Below, piece by piece: positions 1 to 9,817 of a stretch of 64,000 bases of DNA; position 1 is the first letter of the stretch; the number at the start of each line of letters is the position of its first letter. This DNA is from Bacteroidia bacterium (GTDB lineage Bacteria; Bacteroidota; Bacteroidia; M30B66). Below the pieces are notes generated by a model. The model worked only from the letters and a program-made list of their open reading frames with translations, searched no databases and had not been told where the DNA came from. Position numbers and translations under genes: made by a program. Location of the stretch: contig JAGYKL010000002.1 in assembly GCA_018401705.1 (NCBI GenBank), positions 67,526-131,525 of the forward strand. Direction: 5' to 3'.

Positions 1-2
1 CT

Positions 3-1418
<1,416 letters not shown>

Positions 1419-1466
1419 TCAGTGAAACTAAGCTGGAGTCCGGGCAAATACTGGCAACCTAAATTT

Positions 1467-2498
1467 ATGAATAAGTACTTTTTGTTTGATGGTGGTTTTA
1501 AACTAGAATCCGGGGAAGAATTGGCTTCCCCGGTAATTGCATACCACACCTACGGCACGTTAAATAAAGATGCCTCAAATGTTATATGGGTTTGTCATGC
1601 CTTAACAGCAAACTCAGATGCCGTCGAATGGTGGAAGGGTCTTGTTGGAGAAGGATTTCTCTTTGACCATGCCCGAGATTTTATTGTGTGTGCCAATGTT
1701 CTTGGCTCATGTTATGGGACTACGGGTCCATTGAGTAAGAATCCCGCCGAAGGCGGACCTTATTACTATGACTTCCCATTTATAAGCATTAAGGATATGG
1801 TAAATGCACATATCGAATTAAGGAAGCACCTTGGTATTGAGAAAATTAAACTACTTATTGGAGGTTCACTGGGCGGACAGCAAGCTTTAGAATGGTCAAT
1901 AGAAGAACCTGAGCGAATAAAACGTCTGATTCTAATTGCTACCAATGCCATTCACTCAGCTTGGGGAATCGCATTTAACGAGGCTCAGAGAATGGCCATT
2001 AGGGCAGATTTGACCTATAGCGAAAGACTACCCAATGCAGGTAAAGTAGGTTTAGAAGCTGCTCGAGCTATTGCTATGTTAAGCTACAGGACTTATGAAA
2101 CATTTCAATTAACGCAAGAAGATAGGAACAAGTCGTTATATGAAACTGCTGCTGCTGTTAGTTATCAGCAATATCAAGGACAAAAACTAAGCAAGCGATT
2201 CAATGCATTTAGTTATATAACACTACTTAATGCAATGGACAGTCATGATATAGGTCGTGGCAGGAAATCCATCGAAGATGCCCTTTCAAAAATTCAGGCT
2301 AATACTCTGGTAGTGAGCATTAGCAGTGACAATCTTTTCCCGGTGGATGAACAAAGACGCCTGGCTCTCTTTATCCCTGATTCAACACATACAATCATTC
2401 ATTCTATTTATGGACACGATGGATTTCTCATTGAAACCTGCGCACTAAGGAACGAAATCATAAAATTTCTTTTAGAAACAACAAACGTTAGTATATGA
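1467..2498 (+). CDS. metX: Homoserine O-acetyltransferase
   Basis: An alpha/beta-hydrolase-fold acyltransferase that acetylates homoserine, giving the substrate of the preceding metY product. The nucleophile elbow GGSLGGQQ puts the catalytic Ser at residue 134. The C-terminal acid and base lie in the SSDNLFPVDEQ and YGHDGFL segments, as usual for MetX. I chose ATG 1467 because the family normally begins just before the F-x-LESG motif. The frame is also open from a GTG at 1422, 3 bp after the metY stop, which would add 15 residues. It overlaps hom by 4 bp, so translation is probably coupled. Confidence 0.93.
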   Translation: MNKYFLFDGGFKLESGEELASPVIAYHTYGTLNKDASNVIWVCHALTANSDAVEWWKGLVGEGFLFDHARDFIVCANVLGSCYGTTGPLSKNPAEGGPYYYDFPFISIKDMVNAHIELRKHLGIEKIKLLIGGSLGGQQALEWSIEEPERIKRLILIATNAIHSAWGIAFNEAQRMAIRADLTYSERLPNAGKVGLEAARAIAMLSYRTYETFQLTQEDRNKSLYETAAAVSYQQYQGQKLSKRFNAFSYITLLNAMDSHDIGRGRKSIEDALSKIQANTLVVSISSDNLFPVDEQRRLALFIPDSTHTIIHSIYGHDGFLIETCALRNEIIKFLLETTNVSI

Positions 2499-3742
2499 GC
2501 ACTCAAAAAATAAATATTGGATTATTCGGTTTTGGACCTGTAGGACAAGGCTTTTACAAACTTGCAGGGCAGCGCGCTAATAATAAAATCAATATCATAC
2601 GAATAGCGGTTAAAGACCAAAAAAAAGAAAGAACCCTAGATCGTTCGGCATTTACATTCGATTATCGAGAGCTACTGCATGCGCCTGATTTAGAACTTAT
2701 TGTAGAAGCTACTGACGATGAACGCGCAGGTTATGAGATAATAAAAACTGCATTATTAAAAGGAATTCCTGTGGTTTCGGCCAATAAAAAGCTTCTTGCG
2801 AATAACTTAGAAGAGTTTGTTGATTTGAGCATAAAAACCCAAACCCCACTGCTATATGAAGCTGCTGCCGCAGGAGCTATTCCCATTATTACAAGTCTAG
2901 ATAGTTACTTTAACGATGAAGTAGTTAATGCTATAAGAGGAATTATAAACGGCACAACTAATTATATTTTAAGTAGTATGCTTCAGCAAGGAATCAGTTT
3001 TGAAACTGCCTTGAAAAATGCTCAAGAGCTTGGCTTTGCCGAATCTGACCCTAAGAATGATGTAGATGCCTACGATGCTGCTTTTAAGTTGGCATTGTTG
3101 TCTGTTCATGCTTTTGGGAAAATCTTAGATGTAAATGATATTCTGCGTTATGGAATAAGGTTCATAAAAAAAGAAGATCATCAGGAGGCAGAGGCACTTG
3201 ATAAAGTGATAAAATTAATTGCTCATGTTTTCCCTTCGGGCGATGGAATTGAGGGCCTTGTGTTACCAACATGGCTTGCTAAGGAAGATGATTTCTCAAG
3301 TGTGTCGGCAGAGTTTAATGCCATTGAAATACTTGCTAAAGATAGTGGCGCGCATCTTCTAAAAGGCAAAGGTGCCGGGTCTTTACCAACCGGTTCGGCT
3401 TTGTTGAATGATGTAATCAAAGCCCTTTCGGGCGGATATACTTATAAGAAACTCAATAAAGCTCAGAATCCGGATGGTATCGAAATCGAGGTAATTCTAA
3501 CTCTTAAAAACCCAAGTGAAATTAATGGCTTATTGGAAGTTCAGAAACAGGTTGAAGCGAATGGGAATATCAAAATCACAGCTTGGATAAACACAAGAGA
3601 CTTAAAGGCTCAAATAGGATACTTGGAAGAAAATGAGGCTGGACTTATTTCAACCGGAAGGATAAGAAAGGTGATTAAGCAAAGCAAGTCAGATAAATTA
3701 AGTTGTACAGAAAAGAAGATTCAGAATGAAGTTCTGAATTAG
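2495..3742 (+). CDS. hom: Homoserine dehydrogenase
   Basis: A monofunctional NAD(P)-dependent homoserine dehydrogenase of 415 residues that reduces aspartate semialdehyde to homoserine, feeding MetX and threonine synthesis. The Rossmann motif GLFGFGPVGQGF is at residues 9-20, and the catalytic domain shows GIINGTTNYIL and the ESDPKNDVDAYDAAFKL segment with the substrate-binding acids and lysine. The C-terminal tail of about 90 residues does not look like a clear ACT domain. The start overlaps the metX stop as ATGA. Confidence 0.93.
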   Translation: MSTQKINIGLFGFGPVGQGFYKLAGQRANNKINIIRIAVKDQKKERTLDRSAFTFDYRELLHAPDLELIVEATDDERAGYEIIKTALLKGIPVVSANKKLLANNLEEFVDLSIKTQTPLLYEAAAAGAIPIITSLDSYFNDEVVNAIRGIINGTTNYILSSMLQQGISFETALKNAQELGFAESDPKNDVDAYDAAFKLALLSVHAFGKILDVNDILRYGIRFIKKEDHQEAEALDKVIKLIAHVFPSGDGIEGLVLPTWLAKEDDFSSVSAEFNAIEILAKDSGAHLLKGKGAGSLPTGSALLNDVIKALSGGYTYKKLNKAQNPDGIEIEVILTLKNPSEINGLLEVQKQVEANGNIKITAWINTRDLKAQIGYLEENEAGLISTGRIRKVIKQSKSDKLSCTEKKIQNEVLN

Positions 3743-3756
3743 TTCCTCATTTGGCT

Positions 3757-3810
3757 TCATCGACCTCTCCCCTAACCCCTCTCCTCAAGGAGAGGGGAAG
3801 ATAATTGATA
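3757..3810. repeat. Palindromic intergenic repeat, copy 1
   Basis: A unit containing a 10-bp perfect stem with a 2-nt loop (3776-3785 with 3788-3797), flanked on the left by a C-rich segment and on the right by GATAATTGATA. A second copy follows at 3844-3920. It lies just after hom and could also act as its transcription terminator. Dispersed palindromes of this CCCCTCTCC/GGAGAGGGG type occur between genes in many bacteria. Confidence 0.7.
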
Positions 3811-3843
3811 GAATTTGCATGGTTTTTTGACTTTCTCCTAGCA

Positions 3844-3920
3844 TCATCGACCTCTCCCCTAACCCCTCTCCTTGACGAGGCAAGCTCCTCATAAACAGGG
3901 AGAGGGGAAGATAATTGATA
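3844..3920. repeat. Palindromic intergenic repeat, copy 2 with enlarged loop
   Basis: The same unit as copy 1, with left arm 3863-3871 and right arm 3899-3907. The 2-nt loop is replaced by a longer insert that holds its own small inverted repeat (GAGG and CCTC). Both flanking sequences of the unit are kept, so this is a variant copy and not chance similarity. Confidence 0.7.
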
Positions 3921-3959
3921 TAATTTTCTTTATGTTTGTTAATGTTAAGAGATTGAATC

Positions 3960-4182
3960 ATGGAAAGTATAACCATTTATCCAAAAAACGAGAAGTAAAA
4001 ATCCTTACTCAAATCCCTTTTGGAGGAGTTGAAAGTTCGTTTTGAAATAGGAGAAAAAAAAGATGATTCGATTCTTTCGAAAGAAGAATTCCATTCCAAA
4101 ATAGACAAGTCAATTAAACAAGCAAAAGAAGGAAGAACCAAAATTCTTTCCAAAGACAAGCAAAAGAATTATTGGGTTTAAG
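3960..4182 (+). pseudogene. Degraded antitoxin of a YoeB/Txe-type pair
   Basis: Reading from ATG 3960 gives MESITIYPKNEK, then a TAA at 3996 where relatives carry a glutamine (CAA to TAA is one change). The same frame continues with a recognisable small antitoxin body (SLLEELKVRFEIGEKKDDS, KIDKSIKQAKEGRTK). Near the end the usual KELLGL tail is present only in another frame, so a base also appears to be lost around 4170. A short stop-bounded reading frame on the opposite strand here is a shadow. Family assignment rests on resemblance to the Asp/Lys-rich antitoxins paired with YoeB toxins. Confidence 0.7.
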
Positions 4183-4210
4183 AATTACTAACTTGAATTA
4201 ACTGATGTTG

Positions 4211-4450
4211 TACGTTCGACATTGAAAACATATACCTGATAAGAAACTGCTTATTAAAATTGACAAGCTTTTCAATGAATTAAGGAAACATCCAAGTACC
4301 TGGAACTGGAAAACCTGAGAACAAAAGCATTATAAAGTTGCAGCTTTGTCAAGAAGGATTTCTGATAAGCACAGATTAATCTACCGAATTGTTGAAGAAA
4401 AAGTTATAGTCTTGATTTTTTTAATTTGGGGACATAATAATGACAAATAG
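4211..4450 (+). pseudogene. Degraded YoeB/Txe-family toxin
   Basis: Frame pieces rebuild a RelE-superfamily toxin: KKLLIKIDKLFNELRKHPST (from 4241), GTGKPE in a shifted frame around 4302-4320, and LSRRISDKHRLIYRIVEEK from about 4343, ending at TAG 4448. The SRRI...HRLIYRI block is the catalytic C-terminal half of YoeB. A TGA at 4316, paired shifts around 4300-4325 and another shift near 4226 break the frame, and the first 10-15 residues are not recognisable. It follows the dead antitoxin in the usual antitoxin-toxin order. Confidence 0.68.
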
Positions 4451-4550
4451 CAAACAGCATATAACAAAGGTTTTCACTCGAGATTACTCATTTCTCCGCT
4501 TCGGGCCTTCGAGAGCCTCAGGCACCTCAGATAGAAATTAATAGCGGTTC

Positions 4551-4660
4551 GCGCACAGGGGCAGTTTGGGATTGGTGACCAAAATATTTCAATCTACGAC
4601 GAAGTTACAAAGAAACCGAAATGATCAACCTTCAGAAATGCCCAAACTGCGCTTGTGCGC
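4551..4660. repeat. 20-bp imperfect inverted repeat with 70-bp spacer
   Basis: The arm at 4551-4570 matches the reverse complement of 4641-4660 at 18 of 20 positions. It sits between the dead toxin-antitoxin pair and higBA, in a segment richer in GC than its surroundings. Together with the AGCATATAACAAAGG segment near 4457 and the CTGTTAGCAG segment at 4660-4669, it resembles the folded recombination sites of mobile gene cassettes, but the 7-bp core boxes do not match the attC consensus well. The rest of 4451-4704 shows no gene. Confidence 0.5.
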
Positions 4661-4704
4661 TGTTAGCAGATGTGCCCTTTCCATTTACATTCCGAGACAA
4701 TAGT

Positions 4705-4733
4705 TTGCAAATTGAAAACTTTGTTTATCTTTG
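4705..4733 (+). promoter_or_regulatory. higBA promoter (TTG-N18-TATCTTTG)
   Basis: A TTG at 4705-4707 and TATCTTTG at 4726-4733 are separated by 18 bp and match the Bacteroidota primary sigma consensus TTG-N17-20-TAnnTTTG. Transcription should begin about 5 nt further on, essentially at the GTG start codon of higB at 4738, which implies a leaderless or nearly leaderless message. Confidence 0.7.
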
Positions 4734-4737
4734 TCAT

Positions 4738-5046
4738 GTGAAAGTTCTTGTCAGGAAAACGATTCAATACTATATCAAAAAGTATCCAATGGCTGAAACT
4801 CAGTTATTGATATGGTTTACAGAATTTTCCGGGCATAAATTCAATAATTTCAATGAGCTTAAGAAAGTCTATGGAAATGCTAGCATCGTGAATAATAACA
4901 GAGTTGTTTTTAATATAAAGGGTAACGAATTCCGATTGGTCATTTCAATAAATTTCTCTCAAGCTGCATCTTATGTCATTTGGTTTGGAACGCATAAAGA
5001 ATACGACAAAATTAATGCTTGTTATCATTTGATACTTCAATTTTAA
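4738..5046 (+). CDS. higB: HigB-type mRNA interferase toxin
   Basis: A type II toxin of the HigB/RelE superfamily that cleaves mRNA on the ribosome. The family-defining block NNNRVVFNIKGNEFRLV followed by GTHKEYDKI is fully present. The open frame extends up to 4621, but that extension overlaps the promoter and an inverted repeat and has no family similarity. With GTG 4738 the protein begins KVLVRKTIQYY (102 residues), matching the normal N-terminus of the family. The higA gene follows 18 bp later in toxin-first order. No inactivating change is visible. Confidence 0.87.
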   Translation: MKVLVRKTIQYYIKKYPMAETQLLIWFTEFSGHKFNNFNELKKVYGNASIVNNNRVVFNIKGNEFRLVISINFSQAASYVIWFGTHKEYDKINACYHLILQF

Positions 5047-5064
5047 CAAGCAAAAAATAATGTC

Positions 5065-5421
5065 ATGACCTGGAAAGTTTTAAAAACAGAAGAAGAGTAT
5101 AACAAAGCTTCCATTCGAATGATGGAAATATTTCATGCCGAGCCGAACACACCAGAAGGTGATGAGCTGGATTTGTTATTAGTCCTTGTAAAAGATTTTG
5201 ATGACAAACATTATCAATTGCCTGAACTCGATGCATTAGAAGTCATCAAATACAAGATGAAAGAGAAAGGACTGAAGGCAAAAGATCTTGAATCTATTAT
5301 TGGAAGTAAAGGTCATGTTTCTGCAATACTGTCTGGTAAACGTGAAATCACTCTAAAAATGGCGCAAAAACTGAAAAATTATTTTAGTATTCCAGCCGAA
5401 GTCTTTCTACATGGCGCCTAA
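5065..5421 (+). CDS. higA: HigA-type antitoxin (HTH)
   Basis: Antitoxin and DNA-binding partner of higB, 118 residues. Residues 1-55 form an acidic N-terminal part; about 60-115 form an XRE-type helix-turn-helix, visible as KEKGLKAKDLESIIGSKG followed by VSAILSGKREITLKMAQKL. In the family, the antitoxin blocks the toxin and represses the shared promoter. It is translated from the same message as higB. Confidence 0.88.
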   Translation: MTWKVLKTEEEYNKASIRMMEIFHAEPNTPEGDELDLLLVLVKDFDDKHYQLPELDALEVIKYKMKEKGLKAKDLESIIGSKGHVSAILSGKREITLKMAQKLKNYFSIPAEVFLHGA

Positions 5422-5504
5422 AAGATGTAATTGTTTATAGGAATGATCATTAGGCATTTCTGCCAACCTCCTAATCCCCGCTTTTTACTTTCTACTTTTA
5501 CCTT

Positions 5505-6932
5505 TTACTCCACCTTCACCACCTTCTCAACCACAACAACTTCCTCACCCTGCATAACCCTACAATAATAAATACCTTGGGCTAAACCGTTCAAATCCAA
5601 CGTATGTGTGCCGATGCCTGAGAACTGCTCGTTTTGAATTAGGCGGCCGGTGGCGTCTAGGATGCTTACTTGGAAAGTACCTTTTAGAGAAGAATTACGA
5701 ATATTTAATTGATTCGAAATTGGGTTTGGATAAATCTCAAATGCATCTAGGTCTGGCTTATTTTCAATAGATGTAGCATTACCGCAAGGTTCATAAACAT
5801 CAGGGCCAACGTATTTGGCAATATATTTTATTGTCGTATCGGATTCAATTAAATTAAAGCCCCCACTGACAATAATCTCATTATTGAACTCAACGATACT
5901 AGAAATCTGTCCTGCAAAGGTATTTAATTCAGTACCTAAGCTACACCAATTTTCACCGTCCCAAACAGCGATGTTTGGCGCAAATACTCCACCTGCAAAT
6001 AGTATTTGCCCAGAAGCATAAAGCTTTCCGTTAATGACTTGCGCATCTAAAATATGATTGTCTACAAAATTTTCTAAACCTCCACCTACATCATCCCATT
6101 GTTCTCCGTCCCAAGCGGCAATGCCATTACCCGGACTGCCCCAAGATTTACTCATGGCTCCATAAACCAATAATTTACCACCATATAATTCAAAGCCTTC
6201 AACTCTTGATAATGAACCAGGAATACCACCGCTTACAGAAGTCCATTGAAGCCCATCATATTGAAGAATGTTCCACTTTGGTCCACCAAAATTATCATAT
6301 TCATAGAAGTGGCCTCCAATAAACCACCTACCATTGAAGTATTCAATATCCTTAATAGGTCTAGCTACCGAATAAATCTGAGGGGCATCAAATACTGAAC
6401 TCCATGTGTAGCCATCGTATTTAGCAACTGAATTAGCTGCAACGCCATTACAAAATGAAAACTGACCACAAACATATAATTCATCGTTGATGATTTTTAA
6501 GCGGTGACCTATTCCTCTTATGCCAGAATTGTACAATAAACCTTCTCCAACAGGCTCCCATTCGCTTCCATTAAATCGTATTAAACTATTTGAAAGTTGT
6601 CCATTGATTGTCGTAAATGCGCCAGTAGCATATATTGTATCATGAAATACGATCACATCATTAACATCAACAAATAAATTAGCAATTGGTAGATTCATGC
6701 AGTCATGAACTATTCCACAACCAATCTCAGAAAAGGTATTTCCATCCCATTTAGTTACCTGATACATTGCTTCACCATCCACAACCTTAAAATAGCCACA
6801 GAAATAGAGCTCATTATTTAACTCATCATGATAGGCAATTTTTGTATATCCATTAAAAGAAGCTACCGGAGCCCAATTTTGAGCATGGCTCGTTGCACTA
6901 AACAAAAGAATAAATACAGTTGCTATTCTCAT
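5505..6932 (-). CDS. Secreted kelch-like propeller protein with T9SS sorting domain
   Basis: 475 residues: signal peptide at 1-17 (ending SHAQ), then repeated segments of the type NGKLYASGQ...WDGENW that resemble kelch/galactose-oxidase beta-propeller strands. Residues from about 397 form a type A T9SS sorting domain (EIYPNPISNQLNI through GIYYCRVMQ). It is predicted to be exported by Sec, carried across the outer membrane by T9SS and released or attached. It is the last gene of the operon and overlaps the preceding gene by 4 bp. The ligand is unknown. Confidence 0.85.
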   Translation of the reverse strand: MRIATVFILLFSATSHAQNWAPVASFNGYTKIAYHDELNNELYFCGYFKVVDGEAMYQVTKWDGNTFSEIGCGIVHDCMNLPIANLFVDVNDVIVFHDTIYATGAFTTINGQLSNSLIRFNGSEWEPVGEGLLYNSGIRGIGHRLKIINDELYVCGQFSFCNGVAANSVAKYDGYTWSSVFDAPQIYSVARPIKDIEYFNGRWFIGGHFYEYDNFGGPKWNILQYDGLQWTSVSGGIPGSLSRVEGFELYGGKLLVYGAMSKSWGSPGNGIAAWDGEQWDDVGGGLENFVDNHILDAQVINGKLYASGQILFAGGVFAPNIAVWDGENWCSLGTELNTFAGQISSIVEFNNEIIVSGGFNLIESDTTIKYIAKYVGPDVYEPCGNATSIENKPDLDAFEIYPNPISNQLNIRNSSLKGTFQVSILDATGRLIQNEQFSGIGTHTLDLNGLAQGIYYCRVMQGEEVVVVEKVVKVE

Positions 6933-8374
6933 CTTTTAATAATCTTATAGGCTTTTGAGTTTGCTTCAGTTTCTGAATAAACAACTAGAAAATAAATTCC
7001 CGAAGATTCTCCACTTAAATCAAACTGATATTTCTGAATCCTCTTTTGAGATTGTACCTGTTGAATCTGCTGACCAAGGTAATTGTATATAGCAAAGCTT
7101 CCTGTGAAATCTTCATTGAAATCAATACTAAATATACCATTTGTAGGGTTGGGGTAAAGAGAAGCAACATCATCCTTTATTTCATTTTCAATAGAAGTAG
7201 CATTACCACAAGGTTCATTAACATCAGGGCCAACATACCTTGCTATATATTTTAATGTAGAATCACCATTGATTGACCAAAAACCTCCACTAATAATCAG
7301 ATGGTTGTCATGCAAAGTAATGCCTGTAACTCTATTATCAAACGTATTTGGCAATACCCCAAGTCCGCACCAATTCGTCCCATCCCAAGAGGCAATATTA
7401 TAAATGGGCTGACCTCCTGCAATTGTAAAATCTCCGACAACGTAAAGTCTGTCATTAAAAACAACAGCATCGAAATTTGTTGGATCAAAATTAGTCGTAT
7501 TGGTTAACCCACCACCTACATCCAACCATTCATTTCCATCCCATGCTGCTATTCCGTCACCAGGGTCGCCAGCGTTTTTCGACATTCTGCCGATACAATA
7601 TAATTTATCTTGAAATTTAATGAGCTTAAATGGTCCAGATAAACCACCTGGGATACCATTACCAACTCCTACCCATTGATTTCCGTCAAACTTGGCTATT
7701 CTGTCTATTTCAATTGAATCTTCATTTGAACTAAAAAAACTTCCGATAACGTATATTTCATCATTATAAATCTCAATATCAGTTATGCTACTAATAGAAA
7801 CTGAACTAGGAAAATTATAAGTATTTGACCATTGACCATTTTGGAAAACGGCGATCGAAGTGCATTCTACACCATCTACTGTATCGAACGATCCTATTAA
7901 AAATAATCTACCATTAAGAATTTTCAATGACCCTGAACCTGTAAATTGCCCACCAGATAATAACCCAGTTCCAAAATTATTCCAATCATCATTTTCATAA
8001 AATGCTAAACTATTTAAAACTTGATCATTTGAGTAAGTAAAAAAACCAGAAGCAAATAGTTTCTCATTATACCTAACAATTGAACCTATACTTACTAAAT
8101 TTGGACTAACATAAATAGAATCATCAAAACAATTGCATTCTATTCCACATCCAAGTCTTTGAAAATTATTATTTGAGTCAAGCCTTGTAATTCTGCATAT
8201 TGTTTGATTATTTATTTGAGTAAAGCTTCCTCCAATAAATAATTCATTTGTTTCATTATCTGCATAAAAGCCACTAATGCGCTTATCGAAATCCCCTACA
8301 AACTCCCAATCTTGAGAATAAGCCGAATTCGTTAAGATAACTGTGGCGATTATTAGTTTGAATCTAATCATCAA
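6929..8374 (-). CDS. Secreted kelch-like propeller protein with T9SS sorting domain (paralog)
   Basis: 481 residues, a paralog of both neighbours. The signal peptide MMIRFKLIIATVILTNSAYS is identical to that of the gene at 9817. The body repeats the NELFIGGSFTQI / FDGNQWVGVG propeller pattern, and the C-terminus from about residue 405 is a type A sorting domain (SLYPNPTNGIFSIDF...GIYFLVVY). Start and stop overlap the neighbouring genes by 4 bp each, which points to translational coupling within the operon. Confidence 0.85.
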   Translation of the reverse strand: MMIRFKLIIATVILTNSAYSQDWEFVGDFDKRISGFYADNETNELFIGGSFTQINNQTICRITRLDSNNNFQRLGCGIECNCFDDSIYVSPNLVSIGSIVRYNEKLFASGFFTYSNDQVLNSLAFYENDDWNNFGTGLLSGGQFTGSGSLKILNGRLFLIGSFDTVDGVECTSIAVFQNGQWSNTYNFPSSVSISSITDIEIYNDEIYVIGSFFSSNEDSIEIDRIAKFDGNQWVGVGNGIPGGLSGPFKLIKFQDKLYCIGRMSKNAGDPGDGIAAWDGNEWLDVGGGLTNTTNFDPTNFDAVVFNDRLYVVGDFTIAGGQPIYNIASWDGTNWCGLGVLPNTFDNRVTGITLHDNHLIISGGFWSINGDSTLKYIARYVGPDVNEPCGNATSIENEIKDDVASLYPNPTNGIFSIDFNEDFTGSFAIYNYLGQQIQQVQSQKRIQKYQFDLSGESSGIYFLVVYSETEANSKAYKIIKR

Positions 8375-8609
8375 TTTTTGATAAACTTTAAAGTCTTGAA
8401 GATATCTAAATCTGATTGAAAATTAACCAAATAAATACCTCTAGCCCAATTAGAAGAATTAACAGAAAGTAGCTTTGTGTTCTTATTGAGAATAAATCTA
8501 TCTACAACTTTACCTTCAATAGAGATTATGGTTACCCCACTAACACTATTATCTTTAAAATCAATAACAAACTGGTCATTACTTGGATTAGGGTAAAGGG
8601 AAATATCAT
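8298..8609. repeat. 312-bp direct repeat, copy A
   Basis: Nearly identical to 9741-10052, offset by exactly 1443 bp with few mismatches. The repeat spans the junction between two genes: the end of one sorting domain plus the signal-peptide start of the next. It marks a recent tandem duplication or gene conversion of one propeller gene. Confidence 0.85.
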
Positions 8610-9186
8610 GTTGTGTTAGATTTTCTTCAACACTTGTAGTATTGCCGCAAGGCTCATAAACATCAGGACCAACATAGCGAGCTATATATTTTAATGTAGA
8701 ATCTCCATTGATTGACCTAAACCCACCTCCAATAATAAGACTACCATTGTGCACGCCGATTCGACTAACCCTATTATCAAAAGTATTTGGTAAAACTCCC
8801 AGACCACACCAATTTATTCCATCCCATGCGGCAATGTTATTTATTGGCTGTCCGCCAGCTACAGTAAAATCTCCAACAACGTAAAGCCTATTATTAAAGA
8901 CTACAGCGTCTGGATTAGTAGGAGTGCTAGTATTATTATTTCCATTTAACCCCCCTCCAACATCCAACCATGAGCTCCCATCCCATGCAGCAATTCCATC
9001 CCCGGGGTCACCTGAATTTTTTGACATTCGCCCTACTACAAACAGTTTGTCCTGAAAAACAATGAGCTTGAAGGGGCCTGATGCCTCCTGGAATACCTTC
9101 AGCCACAGATACCCAAGCATTACCATCAAATTTAACAATTCTATTAATGTTACTTGAATCATTACCGCTACTAATAAAATTACCAA
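8371..9186 (-). CDS. C-terminal part of a frameshifted T9SS propeller paralog
   Basis: This frame carries the second half of a third propeller paralog: from SGPFKLIVFQDKLFVVGRMSK onward it aligns with the 6929-8374 protein, and it ends in a type A sorting domain (SLYPNPSNDQFVIDF). The true coding part begins near 9080; the open frame above that is out of phase. The N-terminal half lies in another frame at 9008-9817. The break is at 9078-9086, where the paralog reads GIPGG-L-SGPFK and this copy lacks two bases or has one extra. Confidence 0.75.
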   Translation of the reverse strand: MVILLVAVMIQVTLIELLNLMVMLGYLWLKVFQEASGPFKLIVFQDKLFVVGRMSKNSGDPGDGIAAWDGSSWLDVGGGLNGNNNTSTPTNPDAVVFNNRLYVVGDFTVAGGQPINNIAAWDGINWCGLGVLPNTFDNRVSRIGVHNGSLIIGGGFRSINGDSTLKYIARYVGPDVYEPCGNTTSVEENLTQHDISLYPNPSNDQFVIDFKDNSVSGVTIISIEGKVVDRFILNKNTKLLSVNSSNWARGIYLVNFQSDLDIFKTLKFIKN

Positions 9187-9817
9187 TTACATAGAATTCC
9201 CCGAGATATTCTTCAATATCGAAAACAGAAACGCCAATATTTCCGAAAGTTGGAAAATCATAAAATGAATACCAAATTCCATCTTCCAGATAGGCTATAG
9301 AATTGGCATCAATGCCAGCACAACTGTCGAACGACCCTAAAACAAATAGTTTATTCCCAATTATTTTCAATTTACGGCCAGAGCCAGGCGTTTCAAATAA
9401 TTGTAAACCAGAAAGAACTGGCAGCCATGTATTGTTTGTGGAATCAAATTTTGCAAGACCATTAACTAATACTTGATTAGATCGTCTAAATAAACCTGTT
9501 GCATAAACTTCATTATTAAATTTTGCAATTGACAACACAGGACCTAAACCGGTTGTTGAGGTGTCATTAGACTCACAAATGCAATCGAAACCGCAACCCA
9601 ATGGAGAAGTTGTATCTTCTGATTTTATTAAAATTGCACAAACATCAAGAAAATTTGACTTGGTAAATTCACCTCCAATAATTAATGAATTTAAAAGATC
9701 GTCTGAATAAAAACATCTAGGACTATCATCTAAGTCTAACACAAACTCCCAATCTTGAGAATAAGCCGAATTCGTTAAGATAACTGTGGCGATTATTAGT
9801 TTAAATCTAATCATCAA
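9008..9817 (-). CDS. N-terminal part of a frameshifted T9SS propeller paralog
   Basis: It begins with the same signal peptide as the next gene (MMIRFKLIIATVILTNSAYS) and has the first propeller half up to VSVAEGIPGG. It then leaves the correct frame near 9083 and ends after a short unrelated tail at 9008. Joined to 8371-9083 it would give a protein of about 480 residues like its neighbours. The start overlaps the stop of the giant upstream gene by 4 bp. It could be a real pseudogene or an assembly error. Confidence 0.75.
   Translation of the reverse strand: MMIRFKLIIATVILTNSAYSQDWEFVLDLDDSPRCFYSDDLLNSLIIGGEFTKSNFLDVCAILIKSEDTTSPLGCGFDCICESNDTSTTGLGPVLSIAKFNNEVYATGLFRRSNQVLVNGLAKFDSTNNTWLPVLSGLQLFETPGSGRKLKIIGNKLFVLGSFDSCAGIDANSIAYLEDGIWYSFYDFPTFGNIGVSVFDIEEYLGEFYVIGNFISSGNDSSNINRIVKFDGNAWVSVAEGIPGGIRPLQAHCFSGQTVCSRANVKKFR

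Noticed and set aside
3785-3976. Minus-strand reading frame through the palindromic repeats
   Set aside because: Its sequence comes from repeat arms and spacer; no family, and the repeat explains the open frame.
3977-4159. Minus-strand frame of 60 codons
   Set aside because: It is the antisense shadow of the degraded antitoxin, whose plus-strand frame has clear family character.
4621-4737. N-terminal extension of HigB from ATG 4621
   Set aside because: It would run through one arm of an inverted repeat and through the promoter, and family members begin at the GTG 4738 position.
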